Positions 5,347 to 13,996 of a stretch of DNA of 13,996 nt are shown piece after piece. Source of the DNA: Thiotrichales bacterium (GTDB lineage: Bacteria; Pseudomonadota; Gammaproteobacteria; JAAZVR01). Under the pieces are notes generated by a model, which worked only from the letters and a program-made list of their open reading frames with translations, made no database searches and was not told the DNA's origin. The stretch is taken from the NCBI GenBank assembly GCA_018623305.1, contig JAAZVR010000017.1, forward strand, positions 1 through 13,996, read 5' to 3'. The stretch's first letter is position 1. Every line of letters begins with the position of its first letter. The position numbers and the translations under genes are program-made.

Positions 5347-6334
5347 GCCCGAGCAAATCGAACGTCATTTAAGCACGGAATTGAAACCTGTGTATTGGGT
5401 GATGGGCGAAGAAACGTTTCTGATTGAAGAGAGCTTGGATGCGATTCGAATGGCTGCGAAAGAAAAAGGCTTTATTGAACGTGAAACCTTTTATGTCGAT
5501 GCGAAGTTTGATTGGTCGAGATTGCGTGAAGAAACGCAGGCTTTGAGTTTGTTTGCAACGCAGAAAATGATTGAACTGCGTATGCCGCAGGCGAAGTTAG
5601 GTCGAAATGGCGGTGCTCAGTTAAAAGAGATTTTGTCGCAAGCGGGCGAAGATTATGTGTTTGTCATTGTTTCGGAGAAGATTGATAAACGTACACTTCA
5701 ATCGGCATGGGCGAAATGGATTGATCAGGTCGGTGTTTTGGTTCAGCACTGGAAAGTCGGTCGCGCTCAGCTGCCGGCTTTTTTGCAAGGGCGTTTGAAA
5801 CGAGAGCAAGTGACGTTAGAGCGCGAAGCGCTGGACGTTTTGAGTTTTTATGTTGAGGGTAATTTGCTCGCAGCAGGCCAAGAAGTGAAACGTTTAGGCC
5901 TTTTGTACCGAGGGCAAACGCTCGACGCTGAAACCTTAAAGCAGGTTTTGGTCGATCATGCGCGTTTTGATGTGTTTTCAGTGTCGGAGGCCTTTCTTTC
6001 GATGGGCGCTGCGATGACGTTACGACGATTGGAACAGGTTCAACAAGAAGGCGTGGCTTTGCCGATTATTGTTTCAGTTTTGGCGCGCGATGTGCGTCAG
6101 TTGGTGAAAGTGGCATTTTTGCAAAGGCAAGGCATGGCGATGCGTCAAATTTTTTCAGAATTGAAGATTTGGCGAAACCGCGAAGAACAGATTAATTCCG
6201 CGATGCGTCGTTGGAATTTAGACATCGGGCATCAAGCATTGCAAGGCTTGAACGATGTCGATAAAACTTTAAAAGGCGTGCTACCTGGTGATGAGTGGCA
6301 GGCGTTAAAACAATGGATACGGACTTACGGATGA
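5336..6334 (+). CDS. holA: DNA polymerase III delta subunit
   Basis: The 332-residue protein matches the delta subunit of the clamp loader, which opens the beta sliding clamp during replication. The N-terminal block PVYWVMGEETFLIEESLDAIR is the family's degenerate AAA+ P-loop region, which does not bind ATP. Later segments with DVFSVSEAFLSMG and the C-terminal collar-like helices fit the domain order. The length is close to the 343 residues of E. coli HolA. The ATG overlaps the end of lptE by 11 nt. Its stop TGA overlaps an ATG of the next gene as ATGA. Confidence 0.92.
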   Translation: MQIKPEQIERHLSTELKPVYWVMGEETFLIEESLDAIRMAAKEKGFIERETFYVDAKFDWSRLREETQALSLFATQKMIELRMPQAKLGRNGGAQLKEILSQAGEDYVFVIVSEKIDKRTLQSAWAKWIDQVGVLVQHWKVGRAQLPAFLQGRLKREQVTLEREALDVLSFYVEGNLLAAGQEVKRLGLLYRGQTLDAETLKQVLVDHARFDVFSVSEAFLSMGAAMTLRRLEQVQQEGVALPIIVSVLARDVRQLVKVAFLQRQGMAMRQIFSELKIWRNREEQINSAMRRWNLDIGHQALQGLNDVDKTLKGVLPGDEWQALKQWIRTYG

Positions 6335-7593
6335 CGATGGATATTCAAGCCTATATGAATCAAGTTGGACAGCAAGCGCGCGCGGCTTCGCGTCAGTTGG
6401 TTGTGGCGACCACAGAACAGAAAAATACCGCGTTGTTGGCGATGGCGCAGGCATTGGTGGATTCAACTGACACTTTGCTGGCGGAGAATGCCAAAGATAT
6501 GGATGCGGGTCGTGAGAAAGGCTTGGATGCGGCCTTGTTGGATCGATTGGCTTTGGATAAAGGGCGCGTTGAAGGCATGGCGGAAGGGTTGCGCCAGATT
6601 GCCTCGTTGACGGATCCTGTTGGTGAAATCACTGATTTACGCTACCGTCCATCGGGGATTCAAGTCGGTAAAATGCGTGTGCCATTGGGTGTGGTTGGGA
6701 TTATTTATGAATCGCGTCCAAATGTGACGGCGGATGCGGCGGCTTTGTGTTTGAAGTCAGGAAATGCGGCTGTGTTGCGTGGAGGTTCGGAAGCTTTTTA
6801 TTCGAATCAGGCGATTGCGGCGTGTGTTCGACAAGGCCTTGAAAAAGCGGGTTTGGATGTGAATGCGGTGCAAGTGTTGGAAACGCCAGATCGTGCAGCA
6901 GTGAGTTCGATGATTACGCAACCTGAATACATTGATGTGATTGTCCCGCGCGGCGGTAAAGGCCTGATTGAACGGATTAGCTCTGAAGCACGCGTGCCTG
7001 TAATTAAGCATTTGGATGGTATTTGTCATGTGTATATTGATGATGAAGCCGATGAAAGTAAAGCGGTGAATATTGTGGTCAATGCGAAAACGCATCGTTA
7101 CGGTGTGTGTAATGCAATGGAAACGCTGTTGGTTGCTGAGTCTCGAGCTGAACAAGTTTTGCCGAAAATTGCGTCGATTTATGCGGAAAAAGGTGTGGAA
7201 ATGCGTGCTTGTCCGAAGGCCAGCGCCTTGATTGATACGGCGCTGCCAGCGACAGATGAAGATTGGGCGACGGAATATTTAGCGCCGATTGTGTCGATTA
7301 AAGTTGTGGCGGATGTGAATGAAGCGATGGATCACATTGCGCAGTTTAGCTCAGGCCATACGGAATCGATTGTGACGGAAAGCATTACCACGAGCCGTCG
7401 ATTCTTAGCACAAGTGGATTCGAGTTCAGTGATGGTGAATGCCTCAACGCGTTTCGCTGATGGATTTGAATACGGTTTGGGTGCGGAAATTGGCATCAGT
7501 ACGGATAAATTCCATGCGCGTGGTCCTGTGGGCTTAGAAGGTCTGACATCGCAGAAATATATTGTGTTGGGCGACGGGCACATCCGTCAGTAA
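6331..7593 (+). CDS. proA: Gamma-glutamyl phosphate reductase
   Basis: This enzyme reduces glutamyl-5-phosphate to glutamate-5-semialdehyde with NADPH, the second step of proline synthesis. The 420-residue frame has the family motifs VPLGVVGIIYESRPNVT, CLKSGNAAVLRGG, IVPRGGKGLI, and YGVCNAMETLL, in which Cys260 is the catalytic thiol; near the end come VDSSSVMVNASTRFADG, LGAEIGIST and KFHARGPVGLEGL. I chose the ATG at 6331 because it forms an ATGA overlap with the holA stop; ATG 6337 (418 residues, closer to the E. coli 417) is equally possible, and open frame runs back to a GTG at 6295. proA is a common passenger between holA and nadD in some gammaproteobacteria but not in E. coli. Confidence 0.94.
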   Translation: MTMDIQAYMNQVGQQARAASRQLVVATTEQKNTALLAMAQALVDSTDTLLAENAKDMDAGREKGLDAALLDRLALDKGRVEGMAEGLRQIASLTDPVGEITDLRYRPSGIQVGKMRVPLGVVGIIYESRPNVTADAAALCLKSGNAAVLRGGSEAFYSNQAIAACVRQGLEKAGLDVNAVQVLETPDRAAVSSMITQPEYIDVIVPRGGKGLIERISSEARVPVIKHLDGICHVYIDDEADESKAVNIVVNAKTHRYGVCNAMETLLVAESRAEQVLPKIASIYAEKGVEMRACPKASALIDTALPATDEDWATEYLAPIVSIKVVADVNEAMDHIAQFSSGHTESIVTESITTSRRFLAQVDSSSVMVNASTRFADGFEYGLGAEIGISTDKFHARGPVGLEGLTSQKYIVLGDGHIRQ

Positions 7594-7595
7594 AT

Positions 7596-8225
7596 ATGAA
7601 ACGCATCGCAATTTACGGCGGCACCTTTAATCCTGTTCATAATGGGCATTTGCAGACGGCGATTGATTTGTCGGAGCAATTGGGGTTTGATGAAGTGCGC
7701 CTGGTGCCGTGTTATCAGGCGGTGCATCGTGAAGATGTGAGTGTGTCCGCTGAGGCTCGATTGGCGATGCTTGAATCAGCGGTGGCTGGATTAAGTTCGC
7801 TGAAAGTGGATGACATTGAGATTCGCCGAGAAGGTGCGTCGTATATGTTTGATACGTTAGCGGAGATTCGTGAGAGTGAGACAAACGCCAGCATTTGCCT
7901 AGTGATGGGCACGGATGCGTTTCAAAAATTTAACCAATGGTATCGTTGGGAAGAATTTTTGCACGTGGCGAATATTTTAGTGATTCAGCGACCACATGAA
8001 ATGCCTCATTGGAATACAGAATTAAATGCGTGGGTGAATCAATATCAGCAGCCGATAGAATCGGCTCAAACGCTTAAATACGGCGCGATTAGCTTTAGCG
8101 AATTAACGCAATTGGCGATTTCATCCACGGAAATACGAAATAAATGCCAAGCAGGTCATCAAATTGATTGTTTGGTGCCTGTTCAGGTTAAAGAATACAT
8201 AATGAAAAACGGACTTTATCAATGA
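7596..8225 (+). CDS. nadD: Nicotinate-nucleotide adenylyltransferase
   Basis: The 209-residue enzyme joins nicotinate mononucleotide to AMP from ATP, giving deamido-NAD in NAD synthesis. The nucleotidyltransferase motif GGTFNPVHNGHL occupies residues 8-19, and the second ATP-contact motif ISSTEIR is near residue 175. The substrate-loop region, often PPHR in the family, reads QAVHRED here. MGTDAFQKFNQWYRW is the conserved central block. The gene starts 2 nt after the proA stop with no obvious Shine-Dalgarno, so it may depend on coupling, and it overlaps rsfS by 4 nt. Confidence 0.94.
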   Translation: MKRIAIYGGTFNPVHNGHLQTAIDLSEQLGFDEVRLVPCYQAVHREDVSVSAEARLAMLESAVAGLSSLKVDDIEIRREGASYMFDTLAEIRESETNASICLVMGTDAFQKFNQWYRWEEFLHVANILVIQRPHEMPHWNTELNAWVNQYQQPIESAQTLKYGAISFSELTQLAISSTEIRNKCQAGHQIDCLVPVQVKEYIMKNGLYQ

Positions 8226-8551
8226 ATGTAGAAGAACAAATTAAATTAGCGGTTGAGGCCTTAGATGATGCTAAAGCGAAAGACATTGAAGTGTTGGACG
8301 TGAAAAACATCAGTAACGTAACGGATGCAATGGTGATTGCAACAGGCACTTCATCCACGCACGCGCGTTCGTGTGCGAATAAAGTGTCGGTGGCGTTTAA
8401 GGAGATTGAATTGCCGCCGATTGGTATTGAGGGTGAAGACGAAGGCCAGTGGGTGTTGTTGGATTTGGGTGATGTGATTGTGCATGTGATGCAAGCAGAG
8501 GCACGTGAGTTCTATGCTTTAGAAAAACTGTGGGGCGGCCAAGAAGCATGA
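8222..8551 (+). CDS. rsfS: Ribosome silencing factor RsfS
   Basis: The 109-residue protein binds ribosomal protein L14 on the 50S subunit and blocks subunit joining when nutrients are scarce. Family marks are DAKAKDIEVLDVKNISNVTD, MVIATGTSSTHARS, EGEDEGQWVLLDLGDVIVHV and the ending EAREFYALEKLW. It starts inside the nadD stop (ATGA, 8222-8225) and its own stop overlaps the rlmH start. The nadD-rsfS-rlmH order is widely conserved. Confidence 0.95.
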   Translation: MNVEEQIKLAVEALDDAKAKDIEVLDVKNISNVTDAMVIATGTSSTHARSCANKVSVAFKEIELPPIGIEGEDEGQWVLLDLGDVIVHVMQAEAREFYALEKLWGGQEA

Positions 8552-9018
8552 TTATTCGTGTGTTGGCAGTGGGGCAAAAGATGCCGTCTTGGGTGCAAGA
8601 GGGTGTGCAAACCTATACTCAGCGTATGCCGCGCGAATGTCGCGTGGAATGGGTTGAGTTGGCTCCGGCTAAACGCACAAAGAATGGTCAGGCATCTGCC
8701 TATAAACAAGATGAAGCAAAGCGGATTTTGAATGCTTTGCCGAATGGTTCGATTTGCGTCGTATTGGATGAACGTGGTCAGAGTTGGACGACGAAAAAGT
8801 TAGCCGATAATTTAGAGCAATGGATGGGTTCTGGTCAGGATGTTGCGATTATTATCGGTGGGCCAGATGGATTGGATGAGTCGGTGAAGCAAAAAGCCGA
8901 TCGTTTGTTGAGTTTGTCGGCTTTGACGATGCCGCACCCGATGGTTAGAATTTTGTTGTCGGAACAACTCTACCGAGCTTGGTCTGTGACGCAGAATCAT
9001 CCCTACCATAGAGAATAA
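8548..9018 (+). CDS. rlmH: 23S rRNA pseudouridine1915 N3-methyltransferase RlmH
   Basis: This SPOUT-class enzyme methylates pseudouridine 1915 of 23S rRNA in the 70S ribosome using S-adenosylmethionine. At 156 residues it matches the E. coli enzyme (155). The trefoil-knot SAM pocket shows as LDERGQSW, IIIGGPDGLDES and LSLSALTMPHPMVRILLSEQ, and the C-terminus YRAWSVTQNHPYHRE carries the conserved catalytic-site tail. The start at 8548 (MIIRVLAVGQ) is chosen because it forms an ATGA with the rsfS stop and agrees with the family; the frame is open 18 nt further back without a good start. Confidence 0.96.
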   Translation: MIIRVLAVGQKMPSWVQEGVQTYTQRMPRECRVEWVELAPAKRTKNGQASAYKQDEAKRILNALPNGSICVVLDERGQSWTTKKLADNLEQWMGSGQDVAIIIGGPDGLDESVKQKADRLLSLSALTMPHPMVRILLSEQLYRAWSVTQNHPYHRE

Positions 9019-9034
9019 TCGCATCGAGAGTAAG

Positions 9035-10498
9035 ATGAGCGAAGAAATTTTATTAAACATCACCCCGCAAGAAACGCGTGTCGCCATCATTTCCGATGCC
9101 AGTTTGCATGAGATTTATGTGGAGCGAAAATCCAAGCGAGGTTTAGTTGGTAATATTTATGTCGGCAAAGTTTCGCGTGTGTTACCAGGTATGCAAGCAG
9201 CGTTTATTGATATAGGCCTTGAGCGCACGGCGTTTTTGCACGTTTCGGATGTTTGTATGACGGCGTTGGGGCGAAAAGGCGAAAAAGAAGACAATATTGC
9301 GCATCTTTTGCAGGAAGGGCGTCAAGTGGTGGTTCAAGTTGTCAAAGATCCTATCGGTACTAAAGGCGCTCGCTTAACAATGGAAATCAGTATTCCATCG
9401 CGTTTTTTGGTGTATATGCCAAGTGCGAGCAATATTGGTGTTTCACAGCGCATTGAGCAAGATGAAGAGCGTTTGCGTTTGAAGGGGACTTTGAGGGAGT
9501 TATCCCGACAATCTGAATTAAATGGCGGCATCATTGCACGAACCTTGGCTGAGGGCGCTTCGGATGAAGAACTCGCCAAAGATATGCGTTTTTTGAAAAA
9601 ACTTTGGCAAAGTGTGCAGGATAAATTGCGCACGGGGAAAGCAGGTGATTTGATCCATGGCGATTTGCCTTTGCATTTAAAAGTGTTGCGCGATATGGTG
9701 AATGCGGATGTGATTCGTGTGATGGTCGATTCGCGCGAAACGCATAAAAAAATGATTGAGTTCGCTCAGCGTTTTGTGCCTGAAATTGAAGGCCATATTG
9801 AGCTGTATAAAGGTGAGCGACCTGTCTTTGATTTGCATTCGATTGAGGAAGAGATTCAGAGGGCTCTAGAGCGAAAAGTCTTTTTGAAGTCGGGTGGGTA
9901 TTTGATTATCGATCAGACTGAGGCGATGACCACGATTGATGTAAATACGGGCGCGTTTGTTGGTCATCGTAATTTAGAAGAAACCATTTTCAAGACCAAT
10001 CTTGAGGCGACTCAAGTTATTGCACGTCAATTGCGTTTACGTAATTTAGGCGGCATTATGATTGTTGATTTTATTGATATGGATTCAGAGTCGCATAAAC
10101 AGCAAGTTTTGGCGGCTTTGCAGCGTGCTTTGAGTAATGATCGCGCTAAAACGACGGTGAGTAATGTTTCACGTTTGGGTTTGGTGGAAATGACGCGAAA
10201 ACGCACCAGCGAAAGTTTGGAGCATGTTTTGTGTGAGGAGTGCCCATCTTGCGGAGGTCGTGGTACGGTGAAGACCGCTGAGACAGTTACCTATGAAGTG
10301 TTTCGAGAAATTACACGTCATGCGCGATTATTTGATGCCGAACAGTTCCGAGTGATTGCCTCCGACCGTGTGGTGCATCGTATTGAAGATGAAGAGTCGG
10401 ATGCGGTGGCGGAACTTGAAACTTTCATCGGGAAACCTATTCATTTTCAGGCAGAGCCACTTTATCCCATTGAACAATTTGATGTAGTTATGATGTGA
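9035..10498 (+). CDS. rng: Ribonuclease G
   Basis: The 487-residue endoribonuclease matures the 5' end of 16S rRNA and degrades some mRNAs; its length matches E. coli RNase G (489) and it lacks the long C-terminal scaffold of RNase E. The S1 domain follows the N-terminus (GLVGNIYVGKVSRVLPGMQA onward). The predicted metal-binding catalytic aspartates are Asp302 in TTIDVNTGAF and Asp345 in IMIVDFIDM, equivalent to Asp303 and Asp346 of RNase E. The zinc-link cysteines lie in CEECPSCGG (400, 403, 406). A purine-rich GAGAG precedes the ATG. The 16-nt gap from rlmH is the widest in the unit; a maf gene often found before rng is not here. Confidence 0.95.
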   Translation: MSEEILLNITPQETRVAIISDASLHEIYVERKSKRGLVGNIYVGKVSRVLPGMQAAFIDIGLERTAFLHVSDVCMTALGRKGEKEDNIAHLLQEGRQVVVQVVKDPIGTKGARLTMEISIPSRFLVYMPSASNIGVSQRIEQDEERLRLKGTLRELSRQSELNGGIIARTLAEGASDEELAKDMRFLKKLWQSVQDKLRTGKAGDLIHGDLPLHLKVLRDMVNADVIRVMVDSRETHKKMIEFAQRFVPEIEGHIELYKGERPVFDLHSIEEEIQRALERKVFLKSGGYLIIDQTEAMTTIDVNTGAFVGHRNLEETIFKTNLEATQVIARQLRLRNLGGIMIVDFIDMDSESHKQQVLAALQRALSNDRAKTTVSNVSRLGLVEMTRKRTSESLEHVLCEECPSCGGRGTVKTAETVTYEVFREITRHARLFDAEQFRVIASDRVVHRIEDEESDAVAELETFIGKPIHFQAEPLYPIEQFDVVMM

Positions 10499-13400
10499 TG
10501 TTTGCTCGAATCAAGAAAACAATTTTGAGTGTTATTGCAATCGTTTTGATTGCGTTCATTACACTTGTGGTTTTGATTCGAGTGACGGCAGCAATTGTGG
10601 CTTCAGAGCCTGAGCGTGTCAGTGCTTGGGTGGAGTCTGTGTTTGATGTTCGACTAGATTATCAAAAAGTTGATGTTAAGACCCATTTAGATGCGCTGCA
10701 TTTTGATGTTCAATACCTTTCTTTTTCGACCGAGACGGTTGATTTCTCGGCGGAGTCTTTACAGTTTGACGTGCGTGTTTTTGAATCGATTTTACAGGGT
10801 CGTTTTTTTGGGCATGAGTTTGGAGCGAATCAAATTCGATTCAGCGCTTTGACTTCGGATGATGACGAATCGGATTTTCATTTGTCGGCGGTGCGTTTGC
10901 CTTGGGCGGTTGTTCGCCTGAAACAATTGGAAGGCGATATTCATCGTGATGATGGTTTGTGGCAGTTATATGTCGATGATTTGATTTCATCAACATACAA
11001 GCCTTTCGCGGGTAATGCCCAGATTCGATTGAAACATAATCATGTTTCAGTCATGGATCGTTTGAATTTTTCATTTGCACAAGTGTTAGGTGCTCACAAT
11101 CAATTTCGTTTTTGGACTGCTTTAACGGGTTTGGAGTTGTCTGATTCGCTTTCCAGTCATTGGGTTGTTCACGGGTTGGCAGATCTTAATCAAGGCTTGG
11201 CTTCAGGCGCGTTGTTTGCAACTCTGAATGCGAAGCAAAATATTTCATTTAAATCGGACTGGTTTTGGAACTCTGATGAGGCCGTTACGACTAATTTCTT
11301 ACTAGATCAGTTACCGGTGAAAGGTCAGTTGTCACTTCAATGGCCTTATTGGATCGAGCAGAAAAAAGTTGCCGCTCAAATTGAAGGTGTTGATTTAGCA
11401 GAGTTAAAGCCTCTTTCTTCAATATCGGATGATTTCCCAATTCGCTTGTCTGGAGATGTGTCGCAAATGTCTCTAGTTTATGATGTGCAGAATAAAGATT
11501 GGACTGGCTCTAAGTTGGGGGTTCGTGGCTTGTCTGTTGAGCTACCTGAATTCAAGGGGCTTTATGTGAAACAGCTGAATCTCGATGCTTATGCTAGTCA
11601 GTCGAGTTGGTCTGGCGTATTGTCACGCTCTAAAACACCTACACAGTTGTTTATTCCACAAGTATTTTCAAATCCGTTAATTCTTCAAGATATTAATTTG
11701 CCTTTTGAGTTGGATGTTGATTCATTAGGGTTGAGCGTAGATGAAGCTGATTTGAAAGGTACAGAATGGGGACTGTATTCGAATGTAAGGATGAAATATC
11801 TTCCTACAGTTTCGGATGTTGATCTGGATGTAGAGCTAAAAATCAACGATGTTAAAACACAAGTCGCTCATTATTTGTTGCCCGATAGGATTTTATCGCC
11901 AATGGCTGTGAAGTGGGTGCGTGAGCATATTCGCGGTGGAGAGGTTCGAAATGCAACTGTTCGACTGAAAGGAACAGGACAATCTTTGGCTCGACTTGAT
12001 CACCCGGAACACGATAGTTATTTTGCAGCGGATATTGTTGGTGCAGCATTAGAAGATTTGCCTGAACAATGGGCAGATATTGTTGTTGATTCTGGGAAAA
12101 TTGAGGTTATTGATGGCGATACATCGGTTTATGTTGCTCGTGCAAAAACTCATGAGATTGGGTTAACAGGTGTAGAGGCTCAAATTTATCAAGGTGAGCG
12201 ACATACTCGGTTGTCTGTTATCGGTCATGCAGTTGCTCAGAATACATCTTTAATCAATTGGATGAAAGATTCGCCTCTGAATGATCGCTTAGGTCTGGAT
12301 GTTAATGAAGTCACAATCGATGGAACGGTCGCTGGGGCAGTTGAGTTGGACCTGGCTTTAATTGACGGCGATGATGACTCTAAAGTCAGAGCAAGTCTGG
12401 ATGTAAATAATGTCAATCTTAAGATTGCTGGAATTGAGATGACGAATGCAGTTGGTCAGTTGGAGGTCACTGAATCAAATGTTCAGGCTGAGAACTTAAA
12501 GGTGGCATACAAGAATCAACCTTTTGAAGTGAGTATTCGAACAGAGGAAGGAGTGGATAAAGTCATTAATGTTCATGCAAAAGGATTGTTGGATGGCGGT
12601 GATTGGCATTCATCCCTTTCTGGTGTGGTCCCTGTTGAGGGGGATGTATTTATTCCTTGGTCCAAGGGCGATTTGAGGGTGCTTGCAAGCAGTCAATTGG
12701 AACAGTTGTCTATTAATTTGCCTTTCTATAAAAAAACAGTGAATGAAATTCTAAGTACGGAATTGAAAGCTGCTCGTAAGAGCGGTTTGTGGGAGATTAA
12801 TGTTACGGCAGGTTCTGCAACGGAAATAGACGTGATAGAAGAAACGGATCGCTGGAACATTCAAGTTGATTCACCTACCGTTGAAGGTACGGTCTCATAT
12901 TCAGACTTTTGGGTAAATGCAGACTTTAAACGTATGGATTTATTTTCAGATACAACTGAGCGCAAGTGCACGCAGGAAGTTTTGGTTTCTAAAGGTCAAA
13001 AGTGGAGAATTAAAGTTGGCAGATTAAAGAAAGATCAGCGAGACTTTGGCAAGTTTGAGTTGAATATGACAGGTAAAGGAGAAGGATATGAAATTGTCTT
13101 ATTAAAGTTAACGAATCAATCTGCTGTCATTGAGATGCAAGGTCATTTGGATCTCGAACAGAATCAAACAAATTTGATGGGTGAGCTACGATCAGAGAGT
13201 TTATATGATGTGGCTCAATGGGCAGGTATAAATTCAACCTCTGTGACTGCATCAAAAGTGAATGGATATGTTTCATTGAATTGGAGGGGCGGGCTGGAAT
13301 GTATTTCGGTTAAAACCCTCAAGGGAAAAGGGGAATGGGTCTTAAAAGACGGCAACATTGAAAGTGCCGAGCCAGGTTTGGGGCGACTCATTGGCTTGCT

Positions 13401-13791
13401 TAATTTTGAGTCGATTAAACGTCGGTTGCTTTTTGACTTGACCGATGTGATGGGTAAAGGGCTTGGCTACGATCGTATTTGGAGTCAAGTGAGCATTCAA
13501 GATGGCATCTTAAGCGTGAATCAATTAAAAGTAGAAGCACCATCAAGTAAGCTAGAAATGTGGGGGCAGGTTAATTTGCTAGATTCAATCTATGACCTAA
13601 AAGCAAAAGTAAAGCCTAACATAAGAAATGCGGCAGTAACAATCGGTGCAATTGCGGGAGGCCCTGCGGGTGTCGTAGTTGGATGGTTAGGTGAAAGGGT
13701 GATGAAATTGACGGGCGTAAGTAAAGTCGTTGAATATGATTACTCAATCACAGGTAGTTTTGACGCGCCGAAAGTCGAGGCGGTAGATTAA
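10498..13791 (+). CDS. yhdP: YhdP family AsmA-like envelope lipid-transport protein
   Basis: The protein of 1097 residues has one N-terminal membrane helix (about residues 8-29) followed by a very long, beta-rich periplasmic region with repeated short strands, as in the AsmA-like proteins that bridge the envelope and carry phospholipids toward the outer membrane. The C-terminal block with GRLIGLLNFESIKRRLLFDL, the hydrophobic AVTIGAIAGGPAGVVVGWLG and the final YDYSITGSFDAPKVE is typical of YhdP, not of short AsmA. E. coli YhdP is longer (about 1266). The ATG at 10498 overlaps the rng stop (TGATG); a GTG at 10495 would add one residue. The rng-yhdP order matches E. coli, where tldD follows; here something else does. 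Confidence 0.9.
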   Translation: MFARIKKTILSVIAIVLIAFITLVVLIRVTAAIVASEPERVSAWVESVFDVRLDYQKVDVKTHLDALHFDVQYLSFSTETVDFSAESLQFDVRVFESILQGRFFGHEFGANQIRFSALTSDDDESDFHLSAVRLPWAVVRLKQLEGDIHRDDGLWQLYVDDLISSTYKPFAGNAQIRLKHNHVSVMDRLNFSFAQVLGAHNQFRFWTALTGLELSDSLSSHWVVHGLADLNQGLASGALFATLNAKQNISFKSDWFWNSDEAVTTNFLLDQLPVKGQLSLQWPYWIEQKKVAAQIEGVDLAELKPLSSISDDFPIRLSGDVSQMSLVYDVQNKDWTGSKLGVRGLSVELPEFKGLYVKQLNLDAYASQSSWSGVLSRSKTPTQLFIPQVFSNPLILQDINLPFELDVDSLGLSVDEADLKGTEWGLYSNVRMKYLPTVSDVDLDVELKINDVKTQVAHYLLPDRILSPMAVKWVREHIRGGEVRNATVRLKGTGQSLARLDHPEHDSYFAADIVGAALEDLPEQWADIVVDSGKIEVIDGDTSVYVARAKTHEIGLTGVEAQIYQGERHTRLSVIGHAVAQNTSLINWMKDSPLNDRLGLDVNEVTIDGTVAGAVELDLALIDGDDDSKVRASLDVNNVNLKIAGIEMTNAVGQLEVTESNVQAENLKVAYKNQPFEVSIRTEEGVDKVINVHAKGLLDGGDWHSSLSGVVPVEGDVFIPWSKGDLRVLASSQLEQLSINLPFYKKTVNEILSTELKAARKSGLWEINVTAGSATEIDVIEETDRWNIQVDSPTVEGTVSYSDFWVNADFKRMDLFSDTTERKCTQEVLVSKGQKWRIKVGRLKKDQRDFGKFELNMTGKGEGYEIVLLKLTNQSAVIEMQGHLDLEQNQTNLMGELRSESLYDVAQWAGINSTSVTASKVNGYVSLNWRGGLECISVKTLKGKGEWVLKDGNIESAEPGLGRLIGLLNFESIKRRLLFDLTDVMGKGLGYDRIWSQVSIQDGILSVNQLKVEAPSSKLEMWGQVNLLDSIYDLKAKVKPNIRNAAVTIGAIAGGPAGVVVGWLGERVMKLTGVSKVVEYDYSITGSFDAPKVEAVD

Positions 13792-13996
13792 TGAAAAAAT
13801 GGGCGTTTTTTATTTTGCTGTTATTGGGTTCGAGCCTGTCGAGCGCCAATGAATTCATGATGGCGATTGAAGGGCCAACTTTTGACAGAGTTGAAATACA
13901 AGAGAGAATGCTGAAGTCGGAAGCTGTTAAAAATTGTGTATTAAATGATAGAACAGTTGTAATTAAATTCTCTACGGATCCTTATACTCGTTGGAA
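13791..13996 (+). CDS. Secreted protein of unknown function, 5' part
   Basis: The ATG overlaps the yhdP stop (TAATG), so the gene belongs to the same unit. The 68 visible residues start with a clear Sec signal peptide (MKK, a hydrophobic core of about 13 residues, then SSLSSA) with likely cleavage before NEF. The following part contains EGPTFDRVEIQERM and VIKFSTDPYTRW and is not recognised by me; it does not look like TldD, which is cytoplasmic. The frame runs off the right edge. A periplasmic or exported partner of YhdP is possible but purely contextual. Confidence 0.7.
   Translation, partial: MKKWAFFILLLLGSSLSSANEFMMAIEGPTFDRVEIQERMLKSEAVKNCVLNDRTVVIKFSTDPYTRW

Overview
The window reads as chromosomal DNA of a gammaproteobacterium. 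The evidence is the gene order leuS-lptE-holA-(proA)-nadD-rsfS-rlmH followed by rng-yhdP, the presence of an outer-membrane LPS assembly lipoprotein (LptE), and the protein families themselves. Base composition is moderate, and I do not assign a genus.

Left part (1 to about 2370) is accessory. It starts with the 3' end of an ArsJ-type organoarsenical efflux gene. A convergent small membrane-protein gene follows and appears broken by two frameshifts. Next, on the minus strand, is a short integron-like cassette array: a degenerate recombination site or attI-like boundary near 1676-1744, a cassette for an Fe-S metallochaperone of the CopZ N-terminal type, an attC site (1169-1224), a cassette for a 91-residue protein of unknown function, and a second, well-formed attC site (793-862). 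No integron integrase is present in the window, so this looks like a cluster of attC sites lacking an integrase, or a fragment of a larger integron. To the right are a minus-strand YbeL/DUF1451-like gene and a translationally coupled 38-codon membrane peptide gene, both divergent from leuS.

Right part (2418 to the end) is one very compact plus-strand unit of ten genes: leuS, lptE, holA, proA, nadD, rsfS, rlmH, rng, yhdP and the start of a secreted protein of unknown function. Junctions are 1-11 nt overlaps or gaps of at most 16 nt, so co-transcription and translational coupling are likely. The genes serve leucyl-tRNA charging, LPS export (LptE), DNA polymerase III clamp loading (HolA), proline synthesis (ProA), NAD synthesis (NadD), ribosome silencing and 23S rRNA methylation (RsfS, RlmH), RNA processing (RNase G) and envelope lipid transport (YhdP). 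This part is ordinary housekeeping DNA. The unusual material is in the first 2.4 kb.
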